Assembly: GCA_015060205.1 (NCBI GenBank)
Contig: SUYY01000020.1
Coordinates: forward strand, 1-40,225
Length of the DNA: 40,225 nt
Source of the DNA: Bacteroidales bacterium
GTDB lineage: Bacteria > Bacteroidota > Bacteroidia > Bacteroidales > UBA932
Direction of reading: 5' to 3'
Every line of letters begins with the position of its first letter. Position 1 is the stretch's first letter. Shown in pieces: positions 25,909 to 34,844 of the stretch. The notes beneath the pieces were generated by a model that was given only the letters and a program-made list of their open reading frames with translations, searched no databases and was not told the DNA's origin. The translations under genes were made by a program, and so were the position numbers.

Positions 25909-26694
25909 ATGAGATATAAGGTAAAAGATGTTGCTGCCGTTATCGAGGGCTTTGCACCTCTTTCTGTGCAGGAAGGCTGGGACAACAGCGGACTTTGCGT
26001 CGGCTCTCCTGAGGATGAGGTCACATCAGTGCTCTTTGCCCTGGACTGTACCCCCGAACTGGTGGATGAGGCAATAGACTGTGGCGCGGACATGATCATA
26101 ACCCACCATCCTCTTATTTTTTCAGGATTGAAGAAGATTTCTCCTGATGACTTGACGGGTGCGGCGGTAATGAAGGCGATACGTGCTGGCATAAGCATCT
26201 ATTCGGCACATACGAATGCAGACAAGGTGCTTTCCGGTGTGAGCGGGGCGATGGCTTCAAGACTCTCGCTTCAGAATGTGGAGATACTTGACATGGACGT
26301 TGACGGAACCGGACTTGGAGTTGTCGGCGACCTTCCCGAACCGCTTACGCCTGAGCAGGCTCTTGCCCTGGTGAAGGAAAAGTTCTCACTTGAGGTGGTA
26401 AAGGCTTCAAGACCCGGAGATGGCCTTATCTCAAGGGTCGCGGTATGCGGAGGTTCCGGCGGATCCCTCATCGGTGCGGCGAAAAGGGCCGGTGCCCAAC
26501 TTTACATAAGCGGTGATATTTCCTACCATAATTTCTTCACTCCCGAAGGCTTCATGATAATGGATATAGGGCATTATGAGAGTGAAATAGAAATAGTTGA
26601 CATTTTATTTTCTTTGATAAAGAAAAATTTTCCTACCTTTGCGGTTCGCATTACGCAGAATTTAAACAGTAACCCGATATATTATTATTTTTAA
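25909..26694 (+). CDS. Nif3-like dinuclear metal centre protein
   Basis: 261 residues. NIF3/YbgI/YqfO family: metal ligands in THHPLIFSGLKK (near residue 65), SAHTNADK (near 100) and C-terminal DIGHYESE. Known members form hexameric toroids with a two-metal site; they are often annotated as GTP cyclohydrolase 1 type 2 homologues, and the true role is unclear. The length is close to E. coli YbgI (247) and lacks the PII-like insert found in about 365-residue homologues. It is followed after 5 bases by the zinc-ribbon gene, a very common pairing. A promoter lies inside its 3' end. Confidence 0.92.
   Translation: MRYKVKDVAAVIEGFAPLSVQEGWDNSGLCVGSPEDEVTSVLFALDCTPELVDEAIDCGADMIITHHPLIFSGLKKISPDDLTGAAVMKAIRAGISIYSAHTNADKVLSGVSGAMASRLSLQNVEILDMDVDGTGLGVVGDLPEPLTPEQALALVKEKFSLEVVKASRPGDGLISRVAVCGGSGGSLIGAAKRAGAQLYISGDISYHNFFTPEGFMIMDIGHYESEIEIVDILFSLIKKNFPTFAVRITQNLNSNPIYYYF
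26613..26641 (+). promoter_or_regulatory. Internal promoter in the 3' end of nif3
   Basis: TTTG (26613-26616), a 17-base gap in an A/T-rich stretch, and TACCTTTG (26634-26641). It would start a transcript near 26648, about 50 bases ahead of the zinc-ribbon gene and dnaB. Confidence 0.55.
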
Positions 26695-26699
26695 GCGAT

Positions 26700-27509
26700 A
26701 TGGCTAAAAAGACAAAGAAATTCGAGACTCCTATCGACCAGAGGGAGACCTTCGTATCGATTCAGAAGACTTTTGCAGACTCAGACTTGACTGTTGCTGA
26801 GAAACTTAAGACTCTTTATGTCCTTCAGCAGGCAGACACTGAGATCGACAAGATTCTCCAACTCAGGGGTGAACTTCCTATGGAGGTTGAGGCTCTTGAA
26901 AACGAACTTGTTGAACTCAAGGCAAAGTCAGAGCGCATTGCTGAACTGATTGAGGGATTCACAAAGTCGATTTCAGAGAACAAACTCAATATCTCCGAGT
27001 GCGATGCCCAGATAGAGAAGTACAAGTCTCAACTCGACAACGTGGCTAACAGCCGCGAATATGACTCTCTTAACAAGGAGATCGAGAACCAGGACCTTCT
27101 CAGGCAGATTGCAGAGAAGAACATCTCTGAGACCAAGGAACATATCTTCGAGAAGAAGAATGAACTTGAGATCATAAAGGAGAAGATCGAAGTAAGGAAC
27201 GAGGACCTCAAGGCAAAGAAGGAGGAACTTGCTACTATCGTTGAGTCTACAGCAAAGGAGGAGGAGATTCTTCGTGCAAACCGCGATGCATGTGCAGCAA
27301 AGATCGATGCAAGGACAATGAGCGCATACGAGCACATCCGTCAGAGTTGCAACAACCACCTTGCCGTTGTGTCTGTATTCAATAGTGACTCTTGCGGCGG
27401 ATGCTTCAATACAATCGCTCCGCAGAGACTTATCGATATAGCATCCAACAGAAAGATGATCATCTGCGAATACTGCGGAAGAATATTGGTAAATCCTGAT
27501 TTTGAATAA
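26700..27509 (+). CDS. Coiled-coil protein with C-terminal C4 zinc ribbon
   Basis: 269 residues. Residues 50-195 are almost wholly a long charged coiled coil (heptad-like KEIENQDLLRQIAEKNISET and similar). The C-terminal zinc ribbon has C-x2-C pairs in CGGCFNTIAPQ and ICEYCGRIL (residues about 237-262). This is the COG1579 / zf-RING_7 family, frequently next to nif3. It is presumed to bind nucleic acid or act as a scaffold, but function is not established. Codon use is notably regular (frequent GAG, AAG, CTT), suggesting good expression. Confidence 0.88.
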   Translation: MAKKTKKFETPIDQRETFVSIQKTFADSDLTVAEKLKTLYVLQQADTEIDKILQLRGELPMEVEALENELVELKAKSERIAELIEGFTKSISENKLNISECDAQIEKYKSQLDNVANSREYDSLNKEIENQDLLRQIAEKNISETKEHIFEKKNELEIIKEKIEVRNEDLKAKKEELATIVESTAKEEEILRANRDACAAKIDARTMSAYEHIRQSCNNHLAVVSVFNSDSCGGCFNTIAPQRLIDIASNRKMIICEYCGRILVNPDFE

Positions 27510-27523
27510 AAACAACTTCTAAG

Positions 27524-29047
27524 ATGGCTGAAGACAGAACGAAAAGGCCGACCAGAAGGAAAGACAAGGATAATCTTGGAACATTAGGGCTTGAGGTGGG
27601 TAACTTGCCGCCTCAGGCTCTTGATGTTGAAGAGGCGGTCCTCGGTGCGCTTCTGATCGAGCCGAACTGTATAGACGAGGCTATGGATGAACTCACGACG
27701 GGTTGTTTCTATAGCGAGAAGCATCGTATGATATTCGAGGCAATGCGTTCTCTTAACAATGAGCATGTTGCCCTCGATTTTCTGTCTGTCTCCCAGAAAC
27801 TCAAGTCCAACGGCAATCTTGAAGCCGTCGGAGGGACCGTCGCATTGGTGCAACTTTCACAGAAGATAGGTGCGGCGGCTCATATCGAATACTATATCAG
27901 GATTCTGAAGCAGAAGTGCATACAGAGGGAACTCATAACCGCTTCCTATGATATCCTGAAGTCGTCGTATGATGAGGCTGTCAATGTGGACGACCTTATC
28001 GATATGGCCCAGACCAAGATTTTTGCGGCTATCCAGAATAATGTGAAGAAGGATGTTCAGGAGATCGGAAATGTCATCAATGATGCCTTGGATGATATTC
28101 AGAGGCTTCAGGACTCTTCGGGACTGAGCGGTGTGCCTTCAGGTTTCCCATCGGTGGACAAGATCACTCTCGGATGGCAGGCTTCCGACCTTATCATCCT
28201 TGCCGCGCGCCCTTCCGTGGGTAAGACAGCCTTCGTTCTCAACCTTGCCCGAAATGCTGCCGTCGACCACAATATGCCTGTGGCATTCTTCTCTCTTGAA
28301 ATGCCTGCAATACAGTTGGCAAAGCGTATGATGGTGTCGGAGACAAGGCTCAGTGCGGACAAGATCAAGGGTGGTGTGAAACTTCAGCCATGGGAGTGGG
28401 AACAACTGGATATCCAACTCAAGCGTCTCACCAATTCGCCTCTGTACATAGATGACACCCCATCTCTTCCTGTCATGGAGTTCCGTTCCAAGGTGAAGAA
28501 ACTTGTAAAGCAGAAGGGTGTGCGTCTGGTGGTGGTGGACTACCTTCAGTTGATGCAGGGTCCTGCGGAACTTCGTGGAATGCGTGAGCAGGAGGTTGCA
28601 GCCATATCAAGGACATTGAAGGCTACCGCCAAGGAAATGAATGTCCCTATCATTGCTCTGTCCCAACTTTCGCGTCAGTCTGAAAACCGTGTCGGAAGCA
28701 ACCGCAGACCTCAACTCAGCGACCTTCGTGAGTCCGGTTCCATCGAGCAGGATGCCGATATGGTAATATTCATACATCGTTATGACTACCAGGGACTTAA
28801 CGAGGATCCTAATGATGTGGGTAAGACTCAGATAATCATTGCAAAGCATCGTAACGGTGCCATTGCGGACATTGACATGAGATTCCGTGCAGATGAGGTT
28901 CGCTTCGTTGACGAGCAGGAAAGCCTCGTAAGTCAGGCGAGTGCGATGTCTGTCGCATCTGCGATGAATAACGATAACCCACCGTTCGATCCGACTCCGT
29001 CAGTGGGTGGTTCCGACGATTTCGGTGGTACTTCGGATTTTATTTAG
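27524..29047 (+). CDS. dnaB: Replicative DNA helicase
   Basis: 507 residues. Hexameric ring helicase that unwinds the replication fork. N-terminal DnaB domain from PPQALDVEEAVLGALLIEP, then the RecA-like C-terminal domain with Walker A ARPSVGKTAF (K234), VVVDYLQLMQG (Walker B) and the LSQLSRQSENR / DLRESGSIEQDADMV / AKHRNG motifs. No intein is present. A low-complexity C-terminal tail rich in Asp, Pro, Gly and Ser (about 470-507) is typical of the phylum. It is placed between the zinc-ribbon and DUF3108 genes with very short gaps. Confidence 0.97.
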   Translation: MAEDRTKRPTRRKDKDNLGTLGLEVGNLPPQALDVEEAVLGALLIEPNCIDEAMDELTTGCFYSEKHRMIFEAMRSLNNEHVALDFLSVSQKLKSNGNLEAVGGTVALVQLSQKIGAAAHIEYYIRILKQKCIQRELITASYDILKSSYDEAVNVDDLIDMAQTKIFAAIQNNVKKDVQEIGNVINDALDDIQRLQDSSGLSGVPSGFPSVDKITLGWQASDLIILAARPSVGKTAFVLNLARNAAVDHNMPVAFFSLEMPAIQLAKRMMVSETRLSADKIKGGVKLQPWEWEQLDIQLKRLTNSPLYIDDTPSLPVMEFRSKVKKLVKQKGVRLVVVDYLQLMQGPAELRGMREQEVAAISRTLKATAKEMNVPIIALSQLSRQSENRVGSNRRPQLSDLRESGSIEQDADMVIFIHRYDYQGLNEDPNDVGKTQIIIAKHRNGAIADIDMRFRADEVRFVDEQESLVSQASAMSVASAMNNDNPPFDPTPSVGGSDDFGGTSDFI

Positions 29048-29048
29048 A

Positions 29049-29912
29049 ATGTCTTATATCAAGGTAATAATGATTCTCCTGGGTCTTGCTGTCGCTTCTG
29101 TGCGGCAGTATGCACAGGAGATTTCCGATTCCACAGCCTGCATACCGGTAAGGACAGTCAAGGATGAAGAACTTGCATTCGCTCATGGGGAATCGGCGTC
29201 GTTCATCCTGCATTATGAATGGGGTGCCATCAATTCGGACGTAGGTCATGCCGATGTGCGTCTGGACAGCATTACATTCAACGGAAGGAAGGCATATAAA
29301 TGTACCATGCATGGCAGGACTACCCGTCTGTATGACCTTTTCTTCAAGGTCAGGGAGGATTTCTCCTCCTGCTTCACCCGTGACGGGCTTGTTCCCTTGA
29401 AATTCTACAGGCATTCCCGTGAAGGCTCGTATGAGGCGAAGAATACCTATCTGTATGACAGGACTTCGCCGGAGCATAAGATTGTGGCGGATCTTTATAC
29501 TTCAAAGAGAGGACAGCATAGCGTGGAGATACCTCTCACTCCTTGTACGTTCGATCTTCCGACCCTCTTCTATTTTGCAAGGAACATGGACTTCGACGTC
29601 ATAGAGCCGGGAAAGAAATATCCCATGACCTTTGCCATAGACGACGAGGTGTTCAACGTATATTTCATCCTGTATGGCCGGGAGACGATAAAGGTTAGGG
29701 GACTCGGGACTGTCAGGACCATCAGATTTGCCGCAAAACTCCTGGAAGGAGAAGTGTTCAAGGGTGAGACCGACATGATGATATGGGTGACTGACGACGA
29801 CAACCGTCTTCCGGTATATTTCGAGGCTCCTCTGCTGGTAGGAACCGCCAAGGGCAGAATGTCCTCCTATGAAAATCTGAAACATCCTTTTACATCATTG
29901 ATAAAGAAATGA
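29049..29912 (+). CDS. DUF3108 domain exported protein
   Basis: 287 residues from the ATG at 29049, one base after the dnaB stop. A signal peptide is visible (MSYIKVIMILLGLAVASVRQ then AQE). The rest resembles DUF3108: HYEWGAINSDVGHADVRLDS near the start, the central YDRTSPEHKIVADLYTSKRG region, and PVYFEAPLLVGTAKGRM at the C-terminus. Such proteins are periplasmic or outer-membrane-facing beta-rich proteins without known function. The location directly after dnaB and before rseC suggests only shared transcription. Confidence 0.85.
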   Translation: MSYIKVIMILLGLAVASVRQYAQEISDSTACIPVRTVKDEELAFAHGESASFILHYEWGAINSDVGHADVRLDSITFNGRKAYKCTMHGRTTRLYDLFFKVREDFSSCFTRDGLVPLKFYRHSREGSYEAKNTYLYDRTSPEHKIVADLYTSKRGQHSVEIPLTPCTFDLPTLFYFARNMDFDVIEPGKKYPMTFAIDDEVFNVYFILYGRETIKVRGLGTVRTIRFAAKLLEGEVFKGETDMMIWVTDDDNRLPVYFEAPLLVGTAKGRMSSYENLKHPFTSLIKK

Positions 29913-29915
29913 CAT

Positions 29916-30326
29916 ATGAAGAATGAAATATGGCATCAGGCAAAAGTCATCGAAATGACCCCTGAACTTACTACTGTGGAAATCCTTGTGTCTTCCGCAT
30001 GTTCCGAGTGCCACGCAAAGGGACTCTGCGGCATGTCTGAGACTCAGGAAAAGGTGATATCGCTCCCGACCGACCCTTATGCGGACTATAATGTGGGAGA
30101 CCAGGTGCAGTTATGCACAAAAATGTCCATGGGAATGAAGGCGGTGTGGATATCTTATGTGATTCCTTTGGCCATTTTGATGATTTTAATATTATCTTTG
30201 TCTGCGGTTTTTGAAAGCGAGACTCTCACAGGTCTTGTTTCAGTCGGTGGAGTCGCTCTTTATTATCTTGTGATCTGGCTTCTCCGCAGACGCCTGAACA
30301 ATGAATTCGTATTTTATATCAAATAA
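29916..30326 (+). CDS. rseC: RseC/SoxR-reducing-system family protein
   Basis: 136 residues. Cysteine-containing N-terminal domain ([17 protein letters not shown], residues about 26-42) and two membrane helices (about 77-97 and 101-121), the layout of RseC. In proteobacteria RseC works with the Rsx/Rnf complex; in Bacteroidota the gene regularly heads the rnf operon, as here (2 bases before rnfB). It may help assemble Rnf Fe-S or flavin parts; this is inference. Confidence 0.88.
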   Translation: MKNEIWHQAKVIEMTPELTTVEILVSSACSECHAKGLCGMSETQEKVISLPTDPYADYNVGDQVQLCTKMSMGMKAVWISYVIPLAILMILILSLSAVFESETLTGLVSVGGVALYYLVIWLLRRRLNNEFVFYIK

Positions 30327-30328
30327 TT

Positions 30329-31177
30329 ATGACACAGACAATAATCTGGACTATTGCAATCCTTGTCATTCTTGGAGTTGTCCTCGCTGTCGTCCTTTAC
30401 GTTGTGGCTGAAAAGTTCAAAGTGGAGGAAGATCCGAGGATTGATGACGTGGAAAAGGAATTGCCGGGAGCGAACTGCGGTGGCTGCGGACAGGCAGGAT
30501 GCCGTGCTTTCGCCCAGTTTTGCGTCGAGTCCGAGGATCTGGACAAATGTTTCTGTCCTGTCGGAGGAAACGACGTGATGCAGAAGGTTGCAGCCGTACT
30601 CGGCCGTGAGGTTGCCGCAAAGGAACCTATGGTAGCGGTGGTACGTTGCAACGGAACTTGTGAAAACCGTCCGAAAATCAATGAGTACGGCGGATATCAG
30701 TCATGCCGTGTGAAGGCCTCTCTGTACAGCGGTGACACGGGATGTTCTTTCGGATGTCTCGGTTGTGGCGACTGCGTGGAGGTCTGCCAGTTCGGTGCTA
30801 TATCGATGGATCCTCAGACGGGTCTTCCTATTGTGGACGAGGAGAAATGTACTGCCTGCGGTGCATGTGTGAAGGCATGTCCTAAGGGTGTGATCGAACT
30901 TCGCAACAAAGGCCGCAGAAACATGAGGGTATATGTATCCTGCGTCAATAAGGACAAGGGTGCCGCAGCCCGCAAGGCATGTACTGCAGCCTGCATAGGT
31001 TGCAGCAAGTGCGCGAAGGTATGTCCTTTCGATGCGATCACGGTGGAGAACAATCTTGCATACATCGATTTCACCAAGTGTCGACTCTGCAAGAAATGCG
31101 TGGCCGAATGTCCTACAGGAGCGATTCATGCGGTCAACTTCCCTGTAGTGGAGAAATCTGTAAAAAAGGAGGAATAG
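30329..31177 (+). CDS. rnfB: Rnf electron transport complex subunit B
   Basis: 282 residues. N-terminal membrane anchor (about 5-26), then the CGGCGQAGC...C cluster motif (near residue 50), then four C-x2-C-x2-C-x3-C ferredoxin motifs: [44 protein letters not shown]. It takes electrons from ferredoxin and passes them to the membrane part of the Rnf complex, which couples ferredoxin:NAD+ oxidoreduction to Na+ or H+ transport. The gene starts the rnfBCDGEA series and ends 4 bases before rnfC. Confidence 0.96.
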   Translation: MTQTIIWTIAILVILGVVLAVVLYVVAEKFKVEEDPRIDDVEKELPGANCGGCGQAGCRAFAQFCVESEDLDKCFCPVGGNDVMQKVAAVLGREVAAKEPMVAVVRCNGTCENRPKINEYGGYQSCRVKASLYSGDTGCSFGCLGCGDCVEVCQFGAISMDPQTGLPIVDEEKCTACGACVKACPKGVIELRNKGRRNMRVYVSCVNKDKGAAARKACTAACIGCSKCAKVCPFDAITVENNLAYIDFTKCRLCKKCVAECPTGAIHAVNFPVVEKSVKKEE

Positions 31178-31181
31178 AACT

Positions 31182-32543
31182 ATGTTGAAGACTTTTTCAA
31201 TCGGTGGTATCCACCCAAGTGACAAAAAGATTTCAAAGGACTGTAAGATAGAGGTTCTTCCTGTTCCTTCGAAGGTATATATATCTGTGGCTCAGCATCT
31301 TGGTGCTCCTGCTACTCCGATAGTAAAGGCAGGGGACAAGGTGAAGGCAGGACAGGTGATAGCAGAACCTGCCGGATTCATTTCGGCATATGTGCATTCG
31401 TCCGTTTCCGGAACTGTGAAGTCGGTGGGACCTCGCAAGGACCTTGCCGGCAATAATGTGATGCATATCGAGATTGATGTCGAAGGTGATGAGTGGGCGG
31501 AAGGAATCGACCTCTCTGAAGATATCGTCGCATCCATCCCTGAAGACAACAAGGCGATCCTTGAAAAGATCAAACTCAATGGTGTGGTAGGTCTTGGCGG
31601 TGCAACATTCCCTGCTCATGTCAAACTCTGTCCTCCTCCGGGCAAGAAGGCTGACTGTCTGATTCTCAACGGTGCGGAGTGTGAGCCATATCTGACTTCG
31701 GACAACCGCATCATGCTCGAAAGAAGCAAGGAAATCGTCATCGGAGCAGCCATCATGAAGCAGGTTCTCGGCGGATGTCCGGCGGTAATCGGCATCGAGG
31801 AGAACAAACCTGAAGCCATTGCAGCGATGAAACAGGCGGTATCTGAACTTCAGGCATCGGAAAAGGGTTATGACGGCATATCTGTGATGCCTCTCAAGAA
31901 GAAATATCCGCAGGGAGGCGAAAAGCAACTTATCGATGCTGTCATGAAACGTCAGGTCAAGTCCATGGGACTTCCTATAGATGTGGGTGCGGTCGTGCAG
32001 AATGTAGCAACATCCCTCGCGGTTTACGAGGCTGTCCAGAAGAATATGCCGTTGGTTACAAATGTCCTCACAGTGACAGGTGACTGCCTCCCTATGGAAA
32101 ACCAGCACAACTATAAGTTCCGTATCGGTATGCCGCTTTCATATATTGCGGAATATGCCGGAGGAATACCGAAGGAAGCCGCGAAGATAATCAGCGGAGG
32201 TCCGATGATGGGTAAGGCAATCGCCAATCTGGATGCAACAACAGTGAAGGGATCTTCGTCACTTCTCTATCTGACCCCTGAGCAGACTGTACGCGGGGTG
32301 GAATCAGCATGTATCAGGTGCGGTAAATGTGCAGAGGCATGTCCAATGGGTCTCGAGCCGTTCCTGCTCCAGAAATATGCCCGTAACGGCATGATGGAGG
32401 AACTGGAGGATAATGCTGTCCAGGACTGCATCGAGTGCGGATGCTGCCTTTACAGTTGTCCTGCCAACATTCCTCTTCTTGACATTATCCGCATTGCCAA
32501 GGGAGACGTCATCAAGATTATACGTGGCAGGGGACAAAGGTAA
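31182..32543 (+). CDS. rnfC: Rnf electron transport complex subunit C
   Basis: 453 residues. The NADH-binding peripheral subunit. The Rossmann-like NuoF-type domain with GLGGATFPAHVKL and LILNGAECEPYLTSDNR, a SLBB domain (about 310-360), and two 4Fe-4S motifs (CIRCGKCAEACPMG and CIECGCCLYSCPANIP). The last eight residues (IIRGRGQR) and the stop codon are encoded by the left arm of a long inverted repeat, so the extreme C-terminus may have been altered by that element. Confidence 0.96.
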   Translation: MLKTFSIGGIHPSDKKISKDCKIEVLPVPSKVYISVAQHLGAPATPIVKAGDKVKAGQVIAEPAGFISAYVHSSVSGTVKSVGPRKDLAGNNVMHIEIDVEGDEWAEGIDLSEDIVASIPEDNKAILEKIKLNGVVGLGGATFPAHVKLCPPPGKKADCLILNGAECEPYLTSDNRIMLERSKEIVIGAAIMKQVLGGCPAVIGIEENKPEAIAAMKQAVSELQASEKGYDGISVMPLKKKYPQGGEKQLIDAVMKRQVKSMGLPIDVGAVVQNVATSLAVYEAVQKNMPLVTNVLTVTGDCLPMENQHNYKFRIGMPLSYIAEYAGGIPKEAAKIISGGPMMGKAIANLDATTVKGSSSLLYLTPEQTVRGVESACIRCGKCAEACPMGLEPFLLQKYARNGMMEELEDNAVQDCIECGCCLYSCPANIPLLDIIRIAKGDVIKIIRGRGQR

Positions 32544-32628
32544 AAACTAAATCCCTCCCTGCTCCGGCGGGCCCCTGTCGTTCACAAGGCCACGGGCGGC
32601 CATGGTTTTTACCTTTGCCCCCTGCCAC
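32524..32628. repeat. 24-bp inverted repeat around a 57-base spacer, rnfC/rnfD junction
   Basis: Arms 32524-32547 and 32605-32628 match at 23 of 24 positions (core CAAAGGTAAAAAC / GTTTTTACCTTTG). The left arm includes the rnfC stop codon. The spacer is GC-rich with further self-complementary pieces (GGGCCCCTG, CACGGGCGGCC). The right arm contains TACCTTTG (32610-32617), a perfect -7 box on the plus strand, but no TTG at a proper distance upstream. The transcript would fold into a hairpin of about 105 nt. Confidence 0.85.
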
Positions 32629-32655
32629 TTAAATCGATAACTAAAAAAGCAAACA

Positions 32656-33621
32656 ATGGATAGACTAATCGTTTCACCGTCGCCGCATCTTCACACGAAG
32701 ACTTCCACAAAGTCTTTGATGCGTGACGTTGTGATCGCTCTGCTCCCTGCAGTGATCGTTTCCGTCCTCTTCTACGGATGGAGCGAACTGCTCGTGCTCG
32801 GAGTGAGCGTGGCTTCATGCGTACTGCTGGAGTTCCTTATCACAAAATATCTGCTTAAGGGTGCATGCACCATCGGAGACTGGTCTGCAGTCATCACAGG
32901 TGTGCTCCTCGCCCTCAACCTTCCTGCCACAACTCCTTGGTGGGTGGTATTCATCGGTGCCGTTGTGGCAATCGGTGTCGCAAAGATGACATTCGGAGGT
33001 ATCGGACAGAACCTTTTCAACCCTGCCATCGCAGGTCGTGTGTTCCTTCTGATTTCCTTCCCGACCTATATGACAGACTGGACAAAACCTGCCGGCTTCA
33101 TCGGCAATGCTCTTTCCGACGGCTACACAGGAGCCACTCCTCTCGGTATTGCCAAGGAAGGCGGTGTCGCCGCTCTTGAAGGAATGGATTATCTCCAGAC
33201 ACTCTTCTTCAACATTGGAGGTTCTGCCGGAGAACTTTCTGCAATAGCCCTTCTGATAGGTTTCGTATATCTGCTTGCCCGCAAGGTCATCAGACCATAC
33301 ATTACCTTGTCGATCTGGGCAACCGTGATCGTATTCTCTGGTATCTTCTGGCTCATCAGTCCTGAAGTCTACACCGATCCTGTATTCAACCTTCTTACAG
33401 GAGGTCTCCTGCTCGGATCCATCTTCATGGCTACAGACTATGTGACTTCGCCTATGAGCAACTGGGGCGGTGTGATCTTCGGAGTCGGAATAGGTGTGAT
33501 AACAATGCTTATACGTTACTTCGGTGCATATCCGGAAGGTGTTTCATTCGCTATCCTTATCATGAATTCTGTGGTTCCTCTTATCAACAAGGTGTGCCAC
33601 GCTAAAAAATACGGGAGGTAG
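32656..33621 (+). CDS. rnfD: Rnf electron transport complex subunit D
   Basis: 321 residues, integral membrane protein with about nine hydrophobic segments, homologous to NqrB. The covalent FMN site is TGATPLG, with the flavin expected on T161. It starts SPSPHLHTKTSTKSLMRDV, typical of the family. It forms the ion-pumping core with RnfG, A and E. It is separated from rnfC by 112 bases carrying the inverted repeat, the only sizeable gap in the operon. Confidence 0.96.
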   Translation: MDRLIVSPSPHLHTKTSTKSLMRDVVIALLPAVIVSVLFYGWSELLVLGVSVASCVLLEFLITKYLLKGACTIGDWSAVITGVLLALNLPATTPWWVVFIGAVVAIGVAKMTFGGIGQNLFNPAIAGRVFLLISFPTYMTDWTKPAGFIGNALSDGYTGATPLGIAKEGGVAALEGMDYLQTLFFNIGGSAGELSAIALLIGFVYLLARKVIRPYITLSIWATVIVFSGIFWLISPEVYTDPVFNLLTGGLLLGSIFMATDYVTSPMSNWGGVIFGVGIGVITMLIRYFGAYPEGVSFAILIMNSVVPLINKVCHAKKYGR

Positions 33622-33624
33622 GAT

Positions 33625-34245
33625 ATGGCTGTACAATCATCATTCAAGAACATGACCATCTGTCTGTTCGCAATATGCCTTGTGTGTTCGGCACTTCTTG
33701 CCGGTGTCTATGCACTTACCGCCGAGCCTATCGCCGCTGCAGCCGCAGCGAAGAACGAGGCTGCCATAAAGGAGGTTCTCCCGGATTCAGCGGTCAACAT
33801 CGAAGAAGAAAGGACCGTGGAGATGGATGGAGTGGAATATACCTACAATCTCGCTTATGACGAGCCGGGAAATACAGTGGGCTGTGCAATCAATGTAAGT
33901 GCTCTGGGATTCGGAGGTCCTATCGCCATCAAGGTCGGTTTTGATGTGGATGGAGTCATCTGCAACACCAAGGTACTCTCCCAGGCTGAGACTCCGGGAC
34001 TTGGTGCCAAATGTACGGAGGCGTCATTCTCTGACCAGTTCAAGGGATTCGATCCCGCAGAAAAGAAACTCGCAGTGAAGAAAGATGGAGGAGATGTGGA
34101 TGCAATCACCGCTTCAACCATCACATCCCGTGCATATGCCAATGCCCTTGCAACCGCTTCAAGGGTGTTCTGGACAATCGTCGGCACCCCTATGCCGCTG
34201 GATGCAAGCACAGGTGCAACCACAGAACAAACAAAGGAGGAATAA
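33625..34245 (+). CDS. rnfG: Rnf electron transport complex subunit G
   Basis: 206 residues. One N-terminal membrane helix (about 11-31), then an FMN-binding domain on the outer side, as in NqrC. GFDVDGVICNTKVLSQAETPGLG is the family core. The flavinylation motif reads DAITASTITS, with T165 the likely attachment site. The more usual form is D..(S/T)GAT.(S/T)S, so Gly is replaced by Ala and Ala by Ser here. ApbE would be needed for attachment and is not in this window. It starts 3 bases after rnfD. Confidence 0.94.
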   Translation: MAVQSSFKNMTICLFAICLVCSALLAGVYALTAEPIAAAAAAKNEAAIKEVLPDSAVNIEEERTVEMDGVEYTYNLAYDEPGNTVGCAINVSALGFGGPIAIKVGFDVDGVICNTKVLSQAETPGLGAKCTEASFSDQFKGFDPAEKKLAVKKDGGDVDAITASTITSRAYANALATASRVFWTIVGTPMPLDASTGATTEQTKEE

Positions 34246-34247
34246 TC

Positions 34248-34832
34248 ATGGGAAAATTTCAACTTATAACTAAAGGACTCATCAAGGAGAATCCTACATT
34301 CGTCCTTCTTCTGGGTATGTGTCCTACACTTGCCACAACCACTTCGGCCATAAACGGAATGAGTATGGGACTTGCCACAATGTTCGTCCTTATACTTTCC
34401 AATATCGTGATATCTGCCATTGCCGCATATATTCCGGATAAAGTGCGCATTCCTTCTTATATCGTAGTGATCGCCACTTTCGTGACATTGCTTCAGTTCG
34501 TGATGCAGGCTTATGTTCCGGATATATATGAGACTCTCGGTCTGTTCATCCCACTCATCGTGGTGAACTGTATCGTGCTCGGACGTGCAGAGGCATTCGC
34601 CAACAAGAACAGCGTGGTGGACTCGGCACTTGACGGTCTTGGAATCGGACTCGGCTTCACCATGTCCCTGACGATTCTCGGACTTGTTCGTGAAATCCTC
34701 GGAAGCGGATCCGCATTCGGATTCAAGTTCATCGAAGGAGACGGTATCCTTGCATTCGTCCTTGCACCGGGAGCATTCATGGCCCTCGGCTATCTCATCG
34801 TGGTATTCAGGAAACTCACTTCAAAGAAATAA
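34248..34832 (+). CDS. rnfE: Rnf electron transport complex subunit E
   Basis: 194 residues with six membrane helices; NqrD/RnfE family. Marks are NPTFVLLLGMCPTLATTTSA near the start (with the conserved CPTLA), IPLIVVNCIVLGRAEAFA and the following DGLGIGLGFT. It pairs with RnfA in an inverted-topology dimer that holds the membrane Fe-S site. Start 2 bases after rnfG. Confidence 0.96.
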   Translation: MGKFQLITKGLIKENPTFVLLLGMCPTLATTTSAINGMSMGLATMFVLILSNIVISAIAAYIPDKVRIPSYIVVIATFVTLLQFVMQAYVPDIYETLGLFIPLIVVNCIVLGRAEAFANKNSVVDSALDGLGIGLGFTMSLTILGLVREILGSGSAFGFKFIEGDGILAFVLAPGAFMALGYLIVVFRKLTSKK

Positions 34833-34844
34833 GGAGGAAACATC

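Noticed and set aside
31233..32108. A 291-codon open frame on the minus strand opposite rnfC
   Set aside because: Lies fully within rnfC, has no promoter or recognised domain, and mirrors the codon bias of rnfC.
32605..32628. Promoter for rnfDGEA based on TACCTTTG in the right arm of the inverted repeat
   Set aside because: No TTG or TTTG at 17-21 bases upstream (that stretch is GC-rich), so I did not list it as a promoter; kept only as a remark in the repeat entry.
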